Part shown: piece by piece, positions 1 through 7,883 of the stretch | Numbering within the stretch: position 1 is the first letter of the stretch | Layout: each line of letters starts with the position of its first letter | Assembly (NCBI GenBank): GCA_017546245.1 | Contig: JAFYXI010000023.1 | Location: 1 to 64,000, forward strand | DNA: 64,000 nucleotides | Direction: 5' to 3' | From: Clostridia bacterium | Lineage (GTDB): Bacteria; Bacillota; Clostridia; UBA1381; UBA9506 | Translations under genes and position numbers: made by a program | The notes under the pieces: model-generated | Database searches by the model: none | Seen by the model: only the letters and a program-made list of their open reading frames with translations | What the model was told of the DNA's origin: nothing

Positions 1-1
1 A

Positions 2-1474
2 TTTTTTTTAAAAAAAACTTGCAAAAACGCAGTACTTTTTGATACAATATGTAGTGCGACAAATAAGAGACAGGAAGAAGCATTAGATTTGGCACAAAAA
101 ATGGATGCGATGATCGTTCTTGGTGGCAGGAATAGCTCCAACACGCAAAAGCTGTACGACATCTGCAAAGGGGCCTGTCCCGATACCTTCTGCTTAGAGT
201 CTATCAATGAGTTGGGCAGTCTGGACGTGCTAAAAGGCAAACGAGTTGGAATTACTGCAGGAGCCTCTACTCCGGCAGTTATAATAAAGGAGGCTATTAA
301 AAAAATGGAAAATCAAGAACTGAGCTTTGAAACACTATTCGAGGAATCCCTCAAAACTTTAAATACAGGTGATGTGGTTAAGGGTACTGTAATTGAAGTT
401 AGACCTACCGAGGTCATTGTGGATTTACAGGTTAAGCAGGATGGTATCATCCCTGCATCTGAAATTTCTGATGATCCGAGCGTAACAACCGATCAGGTTG
501 TAAAACCCGGCGACGAGATTGAGGTATTCGTTGTTCGTGTTAACGACGCAGATGGTAACATCATGCTTTCGAGAAGAAAGTTAGATGCAATTCAGACCTG
601 GAATGATGTTGTAAAAGCACAAGAGGAAGGAGCAATTCTTTCCGGTAAAGTTGCAAGTGTAGTAAATGGCGGTATCATCGCAATGTATAAAGGTGTTAAG
701 GTGTTTATTCCTGCATCTTTGGCAAGCGACCGCTTTTTAAGTGACTTAAACGAACTCGTTGGTAAAGAAGTTGAATTTAAGTTAATTGATATTAATGAAA
801 AACGCCGTCGTGTAGTAGGCAGCATTAAAGCTGTTATGATGGCTCAGAAAAACGAACTCGAAGCAAAATTCTGGGAAAGTGCAGCTGTTGGCAACAAATA
901 CAACGGTGTTGTAAAATCTATAACAAACTTTGGTGCGTTTGTTGACTTAGGCGGAGTAGACGGTTTAGTTCACATTTCTGAACTCAGCTGGCAGAGAATT
1001 AAGCATCCGTCCGATGTTGTAAGTGTTGGCGATACTTTAGAAGTTTATATCAAAGATATTAACGCAGAAACCAAGAAAATTTCTCTCGGCTTTAAAAAGG
1101 CAGAGGACAACCCTTGGGAAATCGCCAAGAAAACACTTAACGTTGACGACGTAGTTAATGTTAAAATCGTTAGAATGATGCCGTTTGGTGCATTTGCTGA
1201 AATTATTACAGGCATTGACGGTTTAATCCATATTTCTCAGATTGCAAACAAGAGAATTGCAAAACCTCAGGACGAGCTTGAAATCGGACAACAGGTTGAC
1301 GCAAAAATCGTTGAAATCGACTGGGGAAATAAGAAAATCGGTCTTTCTATCCGTGCTCTTTTACCTGAGCCAGCTCCGGTAGAAGCTCCTGCTGAAGAAA
1401 AGGCAGAAGAGGAAGAGACACCGGTTCATAAAGAAGAGCTTGGCGCAACTATTGGCGAAGCAGTAGAAGAATAA
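2..1474 (+). CDS. ispH-rpsA: IspH–ribosomal protein S1 fusion (3' part)
   Basis: The frame is open from the window edge (codon phase at base 2), so the gene is cut at its 5' end. An apparent start near base 89 is only an internal TTG. The first ~100 visible residues are the C-terminal third of 4-hydroxy-3-methylbut-2-enyl diphosphate reductase, the last MEP-pathway enzyme. They show the third iron-sulfur cysteine in DTICSAT, then the NSSNT and GASTP substrate-binding segments. Four S1 RNA-binding domains follow, beginning at GDVVKGTV, GAILSGKV, GNKYNGVV and DDVVNVKI, and then an acidic Glu/Ala tail. This fusion is well known in Clostridia, where S1-like proteins bind mRNA or the ribosome. A hairpin terminator follows directly. 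Confidence 0.95.
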   Translation, partial: FFLKKTCKNAVLFDTICSATNKRQEEALDLAQKMDAMIVLGGRNSSNTQKLYDICKGACPDTFCLESINELGSLDVLKGKRVGITAGASTPAVIIKEAIKKMENQELSFETLFEESLKTLNTGDVVKGTVIEVRPTEVIVDLQVKQDGIIPASEISDDPSVTTDQVVKPGDEIEVFVVRVNDADGNIMLSRRKLDAIQTWNDVVKAQEEGAILSGKVASVVNGGIIAMYKGVKVFIPASLASDRFLSDLNELVGKEVEFKLIDINEKRRRVVGSIKAVMMAQKNELEAKFWESAAVGNKYNGVVKSITNFGAFVDLGGVDGLVHISELSWQRIKHPSDVVSVGDTLEVYIKDINAETKKISLGFKKAEDNPWEIAKKTLNVDDVVNVKIVRMMPFGAFAEIITGIDGLIHISQIANKRIAKPQDELEIGQQVDAKIVEIDWGNKKIGLSIRALLPEPAPVEAPAEEKAEEEETPVHKEELGATIGEAVEE

Positions 1475-1486
1475 TTGAAATTTTAA

Positions 1487-1519
1487 AAGAGCTGTTGCAA
1501 ATGCAACAGCTCTTAATTT
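1487..1519. terminator. Bidirectional terminator between ispH-rpsA and AraC gene
   Basis: A perfect 12-bp stem (1487-1498 with 1503-1514) closes an AAAT loop and is followed by a T-rich run. It lies between two convergent genes and has U-rich flanks on both strands, so it can serve both. Confidence 0.85.
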
Positions 1520-1522
1520 TTG

Positions 1523-2350
1523 CTATAAAGTTATAATTTCTTTTCTGAAACCGGAAGGAGTTTGATTATATCGTTCTTTAAACTTTCTTGAAAAATAAAA
1601 CTGATCGCAAAACCCCAATTGCTGACTTATTTCTCCAATGGGAATATGTTTTTTTGCAAGTAATTGCTTAGCTTTAAAAAATACTAAATCGTCTATATAT
1701 TTTCCTATGGTTTTGCCGGTTTCTTTCTTAAATGTTTTTCGTAATTTGCTGTCAGATACGAACAAATCTTTTGATATTTGTTCAACACTTAGGTTTATGC
1801 TTGTGTGACGTTTAATATAGTTTATGGTTTTTTCTACTATCTCTGAATATTGTTTTACAAAAATTTCTTCAAAATTATATTTTTTTGCACAATCAGCTAC
1901 GGTTTTATAAAGTATTGATTTCATTTTTAAAAAATCTATGTAGTCTTCAGAGGTACTGCATTTTAAAATAATGTCAAAATCATCTTTTTCAAAAGGAATT
2001 ACATAAATGTCGTCTAAATTATCGAGTAAATCGTGTTTGTCTGTTGTGCTTATTGAAAAATGAAAGAAAATTTTTTCTAATTTCGTGCACCCGTATGAAA
2101 CTATGCAGCCAGCGGGAATAAGATAAGCATTTCCGCCTGTTAGCTCTGTTAATTTACCATTGCATTTTAAATAACCTTTTCCCTCTTTTATATAATAAAG
2201 ACGAGAAAAATTGTTGCATACTCCATCATTTTTCCAACGTTCATCAAGAAAAACATGTGCGCTGTAATAAACCTCCATATTAAGATTGTTTAGAGTGTTC
2301 GTTTTAATTTTTTCGCGCAAACGGATACCGTTTTTTTCATTTTCGTTCAT
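1523..2350 (-). CDS. AraC family transcriptional regulator
   Basis: The protein is 275 aa. The N-terminal ~100 residues look like a cupin-type sensor domain (YYIKEGKGYLKCNG, then a PAG turn), typical of AraC proteins that sense sugars. The last ~100 residues hold two helix-turn-helix motifs (LSVEQISKDLFVSDSKLRKTFK and IGEISQQLGFCDQFYFSRKFK) and the family ending YNQTPSGFR. The start ATG has GGAG 8 nt upstream. The gene stands alone, convergent with ispH-rpsA and followed by a divergently spaced DUF11 gene, so its target cannot be named from context. It is probably a cytoplasmic activator of a carbohydrate locus elsewhere. Confidence 0.88.
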   Translation of the reverse strand: MNENEKNGIRLREKIKTNTLNNLNMEVYYSAHVFLDERWKNDGVCNNFSRLYYIKEGKGYLKCNGKLTELTGGNAYLIPAGCIVSYGCTKLEKIFFHFSISTTDKHDLLDNLDDIYVIPFEKDDFDIILKCSTSEDYIDFLKMKSILYKTVADCAKKYNFEEIFVKQYSEIVEKTINYIKRHTSINLSVEQISKDLFVSDSKLRKTFKKETGKTIGKYIDDLVFFKAKQLLAKKHIPIGEISQQLGFCDQFYFSRKFKERYNQTPSGFRKEIITL

Positions 2351-2388
2351 ATTAAAACTCCATATTAAATATTTTGTTTGTTTGCTTT

Positions 2389-2419
2389 ATTATAGCATTT
2401 TATTAGTTTTAATGTTCAA
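2389..2419 (-). promoter_or_regulatory. Probable promoter of the AraC gene
   Basis: On the minus strand an extended -10 (TGCTATAAT, core at 2389-2394) is preceded by TTGAAC (2414-2419) with a long 19-nt spacer. The extended -10 would compensate for the poor -35 spacing. Confidence 0.45.
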
Positions 2420-2458
2420 AAAATACATATATATAATACCATAAAACATAAATAAGTC

Positions 2459-2484
2459 AAGGGGCGTGCCAAAGCACACCCCTT
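2459..2484 (-). terminator. Hairpin at the end of the DUF11 gene
   Basis: An 11-bp stem (2459-2469 with 2474-2484) closes a 4-nt loop. The single imperfect pair is a G-U wobble only when read on the minus strand, which suggests the hairpin is selected in the DUF11 transcript. The following U tract is weak, so termination efficiency is uncertain. Confidence 0.55.
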
Positions 2485-2512
2485 TAATATTATTCTTTCT
2501 TCAGACAATAAA

Positions 2513-3367
2513 TTAAACAGTTCCGGTAACTCTTAATACGCTAACACCGGGAGTAACCTCCCAAACACCTGTTGCAGGATTCTGTTCATACGTTGCGGCA
2601 GGAACCGTAATCTGACCGGGATTAGTTGCAAATTCACCTGTTGCTGTGTTATAGGTGTAGTTTGCAGGTTCAGTCCAAAGGGCATCGTTAAAGGTAACAG
2701 TAATCGGATTAAGAATCGGATTAAAGGTATCGGTAACGATAGCATTGTCAGTTGCAACAATAGGTGTGTTGCCTGTGTTCTGAATTACAAAGGTGTAGGT
2801 TAAAGTTCCGTTTTCTGCTACGGATTCAGGCGAAAGCGACTTGGTTATTGTTAAAAGAGCATCACCGTTAGAACTAATGGTTTCTTCTACAACGATAGGT
2901 GAAGAAAGGCCTCCACCGCTAATTGTTGCAGTGTTGGTAATAGTTCCGTCTTCGCCTGCCGGAGCAAATTCATTTGCACGAGCCTGATAGATAATTAATG
3001 CATTTCCGCCAGCAGGAACGGTTATTCCGCTAAACACAAGCGGAGGACCGGCTACAACAGCCGGGTCAGCCTGTGGCACACCATCTATAAAATAGCTGAC
3101 AGAACCCACGATATATTCAAGCGGAACTAAAGTAGATGTTCCAAACTCGTACGCGCCAAGGTCGTCAGAAACAGTAAGACCGGTAAATGCAGTCGCTCCA
3201 CTGTTCACGATGCTGATTGCATAGGTTACCACATCATCTGGTCGATAGTTTTCGCTGATTGCAGTTTTAGTAGCAGAAAGCACATCAACCAGCTCACCTG
3301 TAACAATATTTGAATTTGTTACATTGCCATTATAAGAAAGAGTTGCCTGATTGTAAAATGTTGGCAT
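2513..3367 (-). CDS. DUF11-type repeat protein, possibly a surface or spore protein
   Basis: The protein is 284 aa with no signal peptide and no membrane segment. It starts MPTFYNQATLSYNG, a beta-rich Asn/Thr region. Two Ig-like DUF11 repeats follow. The first (about 30-165) contains DVVTYAISIVNSGAT and DDLGAYEF; the second (about 170-270) contains LTYTFVIQNTGNTPI and DTFNPIL. Repeats of this kind build extracellular or spore-surface proteins, but the lack of an export signal is odd for a wall protein and would fit a mother-cell-made spore coat or exosporium component. The start has an excellent AAAGGAGG site. Composition is Thr/Val/Ala/Gly rich with almost no Cys, His or Trp. The function is not known, and the spore role is inference. 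Confidence 0.75.
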   Translation of the reverse strand: MPTFYNQATLSYNGNVTNSNIVTGELVDVLSATKTAISENYRPDDVVTYAISIVNSGATAFTGLTVSDDLGAYEFGTSTLVPLEYIVGSVSYFIDGVPQADPAVVAGPPLVFSGITVPAGGNALIIYQARANEFAPAGEDGTITNTATISGGGLSSPIVVEETISSNGDALLTITKSLSPESVAENGTLTYTFVIQNTGNTPIVATDNAIVTDTFNPILNPITVTFNDALWTEPANYTYNTATGEFATNPGQITVPAATYEQNPATGVWEVTPGVSVLRVTGTV

Positions 3368-3387
3368 TATTAAGCCTCCTTTAAATT

Positions 3388-3400
3388 AAGGGATTCCCTT
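3388..3400. promoter_or_regulatory. 13-bp palindrome in the DUF11 leader
   Basis: AAGGGATTCCCTT is a perfect palindrome around one central base. It sits about 21 nt upstream of the DUF11 start codon, just beyond its ribosome binding site. It could be an operator or a short leader hairpin. Confidence 0.35.
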
Positions 3401-3490
3401 TAATACATAATATGAAATTAAGTAAAAAATGCCACATAATTTATAATAACTAAAAAAAGAAAGTTTTTTAAAAAAATTACTAAAAAAATG

Positions 3491-3519
3491 TTGACAATGT
3501 ATAAAGGCTGTGCTATAAT
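3491..3519 (+). promoter_or_regulatory. Consensus sigma-A promoter of tRNA-Thr
   Basis: TTGACA (3491-3496), a 17-nt spacer and TATAAT (3514-3519), with an extended TG one base upstream of the -10. It is a perfect match to the housekeeping consensus, as expected for a stable RNA gene. Start of transcription is expected near 3526. Confidence 0.9.
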
Positions 3520-3550
3520 ATTGCTTGTTGGTTAAGGAAATTTAATATTT

Positions 3551-3626
3551 GCTGGTGTAGCTCAATTGGCAGAGCAGCTGATTTGTAATCAGCAGGTTGC
3601 GGGTTCAAGTCCCATCACCAGCTCCA
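3551..3626 (+). tRNA. tRNA-Thr (anticodon TGT), CCA encoded
   Basis: A 76-nt cloverleaf: 7-bp acceptor stem GCTGGTG/CACCAGC, D-arm GCTC/GAGC, anticodon stem GCTGA/TCAGC with loop TTTGTAA giving anticodon TGT (reads ACA), a 5-nt variable loop and T-loop TTCAAGT. The 3' CCA is encoded at 3624-3626. The T-stem GCGGG/CCCAT contains one C-A mismatch and one G-U pair, a small departure from the usual fully paired stem. Confidence 0.95.
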
Positions 3627-3666
3627 AAAAACAGATAATACCGCAAGGTGTTGTCTGTTTTTTTAT
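3627..3666 (+). terminator. Intrinsic terminator of tRNA-Thr
   Basis: A stem of about 16 bp with several G-U pairs (3627-3642 with 3647-3662) closes a GCAA tetraloop and runs into a T tract. A second small hairpin with a T run follows at 3683-3700. Confidence 0.8.
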
Positions 3667-3669
3667 TTT

Positions 3670-3687
3670 TGGTGGAGACTTGAACCC
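3670..3687 (-). other. Inverted tRNA 3'-end-like fragment
   Basis: Read on the minus strand this is GGGTTCAAGTCTCCACCA, which looks like the T-loop, acceptor 3' half and CCA of a tRNA. Eleven bases (3677-3687) are the exact reverse complement of the T-arm of the adjacent tRNA-Thr. No anticodon arm is visible beside it, so it is a remnant or a chance inverted repeat, not a gene. Confidence 0.4.
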
Positions 3688-3717
3688 TAAGAGGGTTTTT
3701 GCTATGTAATTGAGTTA

Positions 3718-3746
3718 TTGACAGCATTTTTCTTTTTTGTTATACT
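3718..3746 (+). promoter_or_regulatory. Promoter of azlCD
   Basis: TTGACA (3718-3723), a 17-nt spacer and TATACT (3741-3746), about 40 nt upstream of the azlC start. Confidence 0.8.
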
Positions 3747-3787
3747 AATTAGCGGACTTTAAATATAACATAATTATGAGGTGTAAT

Positions 3788-4525
3788 ATGTCTGATAATA
3801 AAAAACTAACCTTTAGTGCAGGTTTAAAAGACGGTATACCTATTGCGCTGGGTTATTTGTCAGTTTCATTTGCTTTTGGTATGAGTGCGGTTTCAAAAGG
3901 CTTTCCGCTATGGTCGCCTGTTGTAATATCGCTTTCGAATTTTACCGGAACAGGTCAGTTTGTCGGTGTAGATTTAATGGCGGCAGGCGCTGGACTTTTA
4001 GAAATTGCGTTTACGTTGCTTATTATAAATCTGCGCTATCTTTTAATGTCTTTATCGCTTTCACAAAGACTTGAGCCTAATATGAGTCTGTTAAAGCGTC
4101 TGGCAATTGCATTTGGAAACACAGATGAGATTTTTGCGGTTTCGATGCAACAGAAAGACCTGCTTAACTATAAATATATGTTCGGAATTATATTAAGCTC
4201 ATACTTCGGATGGGTCAGCGGAACAGTTGCGGGTGCTTGCGCAAGTAATTTGCTGCCGGCTATGATTTGCTCGGCTCTGGGCATAGCTGTTTATTCAATG
4301 TTTATAGCAATAATCGTGCCTCCTGCAAGAAAATACTGGTCTGTGCTGCAAATCGTGGCTATTGCAATTGGTTTAAGCTGTGTATTTTATTGGATACCAC
4401 CATTTAACAAGCTGTCGAGCGGATGGGCAATTATTATCTGCGGCGTTATTTCTTCAGCGTACGGAGCATACCGATTTCCACTTAAGAGCGACAATTTAGA
4501 GGAGGGTGTGCAAAATGAAAACTGA
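3788..4525 (+). CDS. azlC: AzlC family branched-chain amino acid exporter, large subunit
   Basis: The protein is 245 aa with several hydrophobic segments. It begins with a conserved-type segment LKDGIPIALGYLSVSFAFG and contains SNFTGTGQFVGVDLMAAGA and NLRYLLMSLSLSQRL, all typical of AzlC. An ATG at 3776 is in frame, but GAGGTG (3779-3784) lies just before the ATG at 3788, so the latter is the likely start. AzlC and AzlD together form a membrane exporter of leucine, valine, isoleucine or their analogues (4-azaleucine resistance in Bacillus). azlD follows and overlaps by 11 nt, which points to coupled translation. Confidence 0.92.
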   Translation: MSDNKKLTFSAGLKDGIPIALGYLSVSFAFGMSAVSKGFPLWSPVVISLSNFTGTGQFVGVDLMAAGAGLLEIAFTLLIINLRYLLMSLSLSQRLEPNMSLLKRLAIAFGNTDEIFAVSMQQKDLLNYKYMFGIILSSYFGWVSGTVAGACASNLLPAMICSALGIAVYSMFIAIIVPPARKYWSVLQIVAIAIGLSCVFYWIPPFNKLSSGWAIIICGVISSAYGAYRFPLKSDNLEEGVQNEN

Positions 4526-4835
4526 AATGTTAATTATTGCAATTTTGGTAATGGCAACAGTTACATATCTTCCAAGAGTGCTGCCGCTTGCGTTGTTTAA
4601 ACGAAAAATACAAAATCCGTTTGTACGCTCATTTTTGCTTTATATGCCTTATGGAATATTGGCGGCAATGATTTTTCCTGCTGTATTTTTCTCAACAAAC
4701 AGTATTATTTCGGCAATATGCGGAGCTGTTATATCGCTGATTTTAGCCTGGAACAAACGCGGACTTTTGACTGTTGCAATCGGCGGAACTTTAGCCGTTT
4801 TAATCGCAGAATGGGTTTTGATGTTGGTTAAATAA
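4515..4835 (+). CDS. azlD: AzlD family branched-chain amino acid exporter, small subunit
   Basis: The protein is 106 aa with about three membrane segments. The motif TYLPRVLPLALFKRK near the N-terminus and LLYMPYGILAAMIFPAVF are typical of AzlD. GGAGGG (4501-4506) precedes the ATG at 4515; a GTG nine bases earlier overlaps that site and is unlikely to be used. The start lies inside the end of azlC. It pairs with AzlC to make the exporter. No regulator of the Lrp/AzlB type is adjacent. Confidence 0.88.
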   Translation: MKTEMLIIAILVMATVTYLPRVLPLALFKRKIQNPFVRSFLLYMPYGILAAMIFPAVFFSTNSIISAICGAVISLILAWNKRGLLTVAIGGTLAVLIAEWVLMLVK

Positions 4836-4872
4836 GTAGTATGAGGGTGCTCTAAAGTGCAGATAGTTATGG

Positions 4873-4901
4873 TTGATTTTTATTACAGTTTATGATAGTA
4901 T
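4873..4901 (+). promoter_or_regulatory. Possible promoter of the restriction-modification pair
   Basis: TTGATT (4873-4878), 17 nt and TAGTAT (4896-4901). The -10 is imperfect; nearby alternatives TATGAT and TATAGT have poor spacing. Confidence 0.45.
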
Positions 4902-4932
4902 ATAGTTATTATGTTTGGTAAAGGTGAAGATT

Positions 4933-5778
4933 ATGAAAATATATTTAAAAGAAAAAGAAAACTTTTCAAAGGCACTTTCAGATTTTGCTAACAAATTAGG
5001 AAGTGCTATATCGCAAGATGACCAATGGACAATTAGGGGATTTATTGATATTTTTAAAAAAATTTATACGATATCAGCAGATACAAAAATTGTTTCAAAA
5101 GTCTTAGAAATACATCTTTTTCCGCATTTTTTAGTTTTTGCCGAAGAAAATGGATATGATTTAGAGTTGGCTACTTGTCAAAATTGGTATCCTGACTTGA
5201 CATTTGTTTCAAAGAGTAATAAGAATATAAAATTTGCAGTTGATTTGAAGACTACATACAGACTGGAAGAATATGAAGGATTTTGTAATGGTTTTACATT
5301 AGGTTCTCATGGTGAATATTTTATCAACAGAGATAGTACAAAAAATATTCAATATCCATATAATGATTATAGCGGTCATTTTTGTCTTGGTATTATATAT
5401 TCAAGAAATATGCTTGATAAATATGAGGAGTTAAAAAAATATACGTTAGAGCAGTTAAATGACATACCGGCAGTTATCGGTCACTTTACTTTTTTTGCTC
5501 AAGAAAAGTGGAAAATAGCTAGTGATAAAGGTGGTAGTGGAAATACAGCGAACATAGGAAGTATACAAAAGATTGAAGATATATTAAATGGTAATGGTGT
5601 GTTTGCAAAAGCAGGAGAAGAAATTTTTGATGATTATTGGGCTAATTTCGGAAAAATGCAAATTATTGGTGCAAATAAAAAAAGAAAAGCTCTGTCATCT
5701 TTTGAAGAGTATATTAAATACAGAGGCTTGTCATCTGAAATTAACAACCCAAAGGCATATAGAAAAAAGGTGAAATAA
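4933..5778 (+). CDS. EcoRV-like type II restriction endonuclease
   Basis: The protein is 281 aa. AAGGTGA (4921-4927) sets the ATG at 4933 as the start. The EcoRV catalytic layout is intact: Glu59 (SKVLEIHLFP), Asp88 (WYPDLTF), Asp104 and Lys106 (FAVDLKTTY). The region matching the EcoRV recognition loop, GGSGNTANIGSI, is almost identical to that enzyme's GSGNTTNIGS. Other shared blocks are FTLGSHGEYFINRDSTKNI and YPYNDY. EcoRV cuts GATATC to blunt ends as a homodimer; the shared loop suggests the same target here, which is inference. A GATATC site lies inside the gene itself (5070-5075). The methylase follows at once. Base composition is clearly more AT-rich than neighbouring genes, a sign of transfer. 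No controller gene is seen. Confidence 0.92.
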   Translation: MKIYLKEKENFSKALSDFANKLGSAISQDDQWTIRGFIDIFKKIYTISADTKIVSKVLEIHLFPHFLVFAEENGYDLELATCQNWYPDLTFVSKSNKNIKFAVDLKTTYRLEEYEGFCNGFTLGSHGEYFINRDSTKNIQYPYNDYSGHFCLGIIYSRNMLDKYEELKKYTLEQLNDIPAVIGHFTFFAQEKWKIASDKGGSGNTANIGSIQKIEDILNGNGVFAKAGEEIFDDYWANFGKMQIIGANKKRKALSSFEEYIKYRGLSSEINNPKAYRKKVK

Positions 5779-6681
5779 ATGAATGAAAAAGTATATATCC
5801 CACCAATTAAAATTCAAGGGATTAAGACAAAACTTGTCCCGCTAATTAAGGATAATGTTTTGTTAGAAAAAGACACCATATGGGTAGAGCCTTTTATGGG
5901 TTCTGGTGTGGTTGGTTTTAATATTCAACCAAATAAAGCCATTTTTGCTGACACAAATCCACATATAATAAACTTTTATAATAGTATTAAAGAAAATCAT
6001 ATTGATTCATATATGGTGAGAAATTTTTTGGAGATTGAAGGAAAAAAACTTGAAAAAAAAGATGATGAATATTATTATGAAGTTAGAGAACGTTTTAACG
6101 CATACCATTCATCGCTTGATTTTTTGTTTTTGAATCGCTGTTGTTTCAATGGAATGATACGATTTAACAAAGAATATAAATTTAATGTTCCTTATGGGCA
6201 TAAACCGCAAAGATTTTCTAAAGCATATATTACAAAAATTGTTAATCAGGTAAAATACGTTGAACAAATGATACATACTTCGGATTGGGAGTTTATATGT
6301 CAAGATTTTGAAGATACAATAATGTCGGTTTCTTTTCAAAAAGCATTTATATATTGCGATCCACCATATATAGGAAGGTATGTTGACTATTATGATAGTT
6401 GGGACTTAAAATCTGAAGAAAGATTAAAAGAACTTCTTGCAAAAAACGATAATCCTTTTATGCTTTCAACGTGGGACTATAACCAGTATAGAAAAAATGA
6501 ATATATAGATACTTTGTGGGGGTTTTGTCGCAAAATCAACAAAGAACATTTTTATTTTATAGGTGCAAACGAAACAAATAGAAATCAAATGATGGAAGCG
6601 CTGTTGGTAAATTACCCATTGAATATGGCACAAAATTATTATAGTACCATTAATGAGCAGCTGAAATTGTGCATTAACTAA
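5779..6681 (+). CDS. Dam-family DNA adenine-N6 methyltransferase of the EcoRV-like system
   Basis: The protein is 300 aa and starts on the base after the endonuclease stop, with AGGTGA inside the end of that gene, so the two are co-translated. Alpha-class motif order is clear: motif X (IKIQGIKTKLVPLI, about 10-23), motif I for S-adenosylmethionine (EPFMGSGVVGFN, about 37-48) and the catalytic DPPY (194-197). The central region holds LFLNRCCFNGMIRFN and the FNVPYG segment found in Dam-type enzymes. It should methylate adenine in the site cut by the partner and so protect the host. The same AT-rich composition as the endonuclease suggests they arrived together. A strong terminator follows. Confidence 0.93.
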   Translation: MNEKVYIPPIKIQGIKTKLVPLIKDNVLLEKDTIWVEPFMGSGVVGFNIQPNKAIFADTNPHIINFYNSIKENHIDSYMVRNFLEIEGKKLEKKDDEYYYEVRERFNAYHSSLDFLFLNRCCFNGMIRFNKEYKFNVPYGHKPQRFSKAYITKIVNQVKYVEQMIHTSDWEFICQDFEDTIMSVSFQKAFIYCDPPYIGRYVDYYDSWDLKSEERLKELLAKNDNPFMLSTWDYNQYRKNEYIDTLWGFCRKINKEHFYFIGANETNRNQMMEALLVNYPLNMAQNYYSTINEQLKLCIN

Positions 6682-6783
6682 AGTTTATGTCCGATACTGT
6701 AATAAACATATAATATAAATTCCGTAATATTTAGGATATTATAAAACATTTGCGTTTTGTCGAAAATCAACGAAACCTACGAG

Positions 6784-6820
6784 AAAAGGCAGAAACGAAT
6801 TCAATCGTTTCTGCCTTTTT
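6784..6820. terminator. Bidirectional terminator after the restriction-modification pair
   Basis: A perfect 15-bp stem (6784-6798 with 6805-6819), 6-nt loop and T tract on both strands, between convergent genes. Confidence 0.9.
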
Positions 6821-6866
6821 TAATTATTGTCCTTTAGAGTACATCCCCATACGACAATTTTTTTAT

Positions 6867-7844
6867 CTATTTATCCATCGGATACACAAGTCCAATTTGT
6901 TTTCTTATAAAGTCCATCTGTTCAATTATTTTAATACTTTCGTCAAGCGGCAGGATTTCGCTTTGGTTTTTGCCGTTGTTTATGCAGGTGCATACCTCGC
7001 GGATTTCGCCCTCGAAGCCGTTGCCGTCATATGCCAAAGAAAGCGTTTTTTCGTTGCCACCGGAGCGGACAACGAGTTTATCAGCCTGATAAAATTCGGG
7101 TATGTATATTGAGCCTTTTGTGCCGTAAATATATGCATCGGCAGGCTTTTCAAGCTTTGTGGCAGAAGATAAGGCTGCTATTGCACCGCTTTTATATTTT
7201 AAAAGCATTTGAGTGTGCAGGTCAACGCCATTATCTATATTCGCAAAAGCGGATATAGATTGAGGGTTATCGTCGAATACAACCGATGCTAAATGCAGAG
7301 CGTAAACACCTACGTCTAAAAGAGAACCGCCGGCTAATTCGTTTTTGAAAAGCTTGGGGTCTTCGTCGCATTCAATAGAGTAGCAGAAATCGGCGTTCAT
7401 CCCCATAACTTCGCCAATTTCACCGCTGTCTATAATAGCTTTAGCCTCTTTAATAGCCGGTAAAAATCTTGTCCACATAGCCTCCATTAAAAACACACCG
7501 TTTTTTTCGGCGCAAAGCTTTAATTCCTTTGCCTGCTTTGCATTTACACATAAAGGCTTTTCGCATAGTACGTGTTTTTTTGTGTTTAAAAATATTTCTG
7601 CACAGGATTTATGAAAAGGATGTGCTGTCGAAATATATACAGCATCTATTAACGGTGATGCCGCCATTTCTTCATAGCTTGAAAATGCATTTGGTATATT
7701 AAATTCAGATGCAAATTCTTCAGCTCTTTCTTGCGAACGCGAGGCTACGGCTGCAAGCTCTGCCGTATCTACATTACCTATTGCTTCTGCAAATTTATGT
7801 GCAATAACACCGGGACCTGCAATGCCCCATCTTATTTTGCTCAA
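6867..7844 (-). CDS. Gfo/Idh/MocA family oxidoreductase
   Basis: The protein is 325 aa. It has an N-terminal Rossmann fold with GIAGPGVIAHKFAEAI (GxGxxA-type NAD(P) site) and the family's EKP motif (HVLCEKPLCVN), whose Lys is catalytic. The C-terminal half is the family's beta-sheet substrate domain, including GGSLLDVGVYALH. EAMWTRFLPA resembles the dihydrodiol dehydrogenase / NADP-xylose dehydrogenase branch, but the substrate cannot be set by eye. The likely start is TTG with GAGGT about 9 nt upstream; no ATG fits. It is a single gene, divergent from cysE. Confidence 0.85.
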   Translation of the reverse strand: MSKIRWGIAGPGVIAHKFAEAIGNVDTAELAAVASRSQERAEEFASEFNIPNAFSSYEEMAASPLIDAVYISTAHPFHKSCAEIFLNTKKHVLCEKPLCVNAKQAKELKLCAEKNGVFLMEAMWTRFLPAIKEAKAIIDSGEIGEVMGMNADFCYSIECDEDPKLFKNELAGGSLLDVGVYALHLASVVFDDNPQSISAFANIDNGVDLHTQMLLKYKSGAIAALSSATKLEKPADAYIYGTKGSIYIPEFYQADKLVVRSGGNEKTLSLAYDGNGFEGEIREVCTCINNGKNQSEILPLDESIKIIEQMDFIRKQIGLVYPMDK

Positions 7845-7883
7845 TTAAGTCAACCTCTTTCATATTAGTTTTAATACAGGCAC

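Noticed and set aside
3670-3687. Second tRNA gene on the minus strand
   Set aside because: Only the T-arm and 3' end resemble a tRNA; no anticodon or D arm can be folded.
6750-7112. Plus-strand reading frame over the end of the first Gfo/Idh/MocA gene
   Set aside because: It starts in the terminator region and is antisense to a well-supported gene.
4507-7112. A wider defence island around the restriction-modification pair
   Set aside because: The flanking genes are an amino acid exporter and a sugar oxidoreductase; no other defence genes are next to it.
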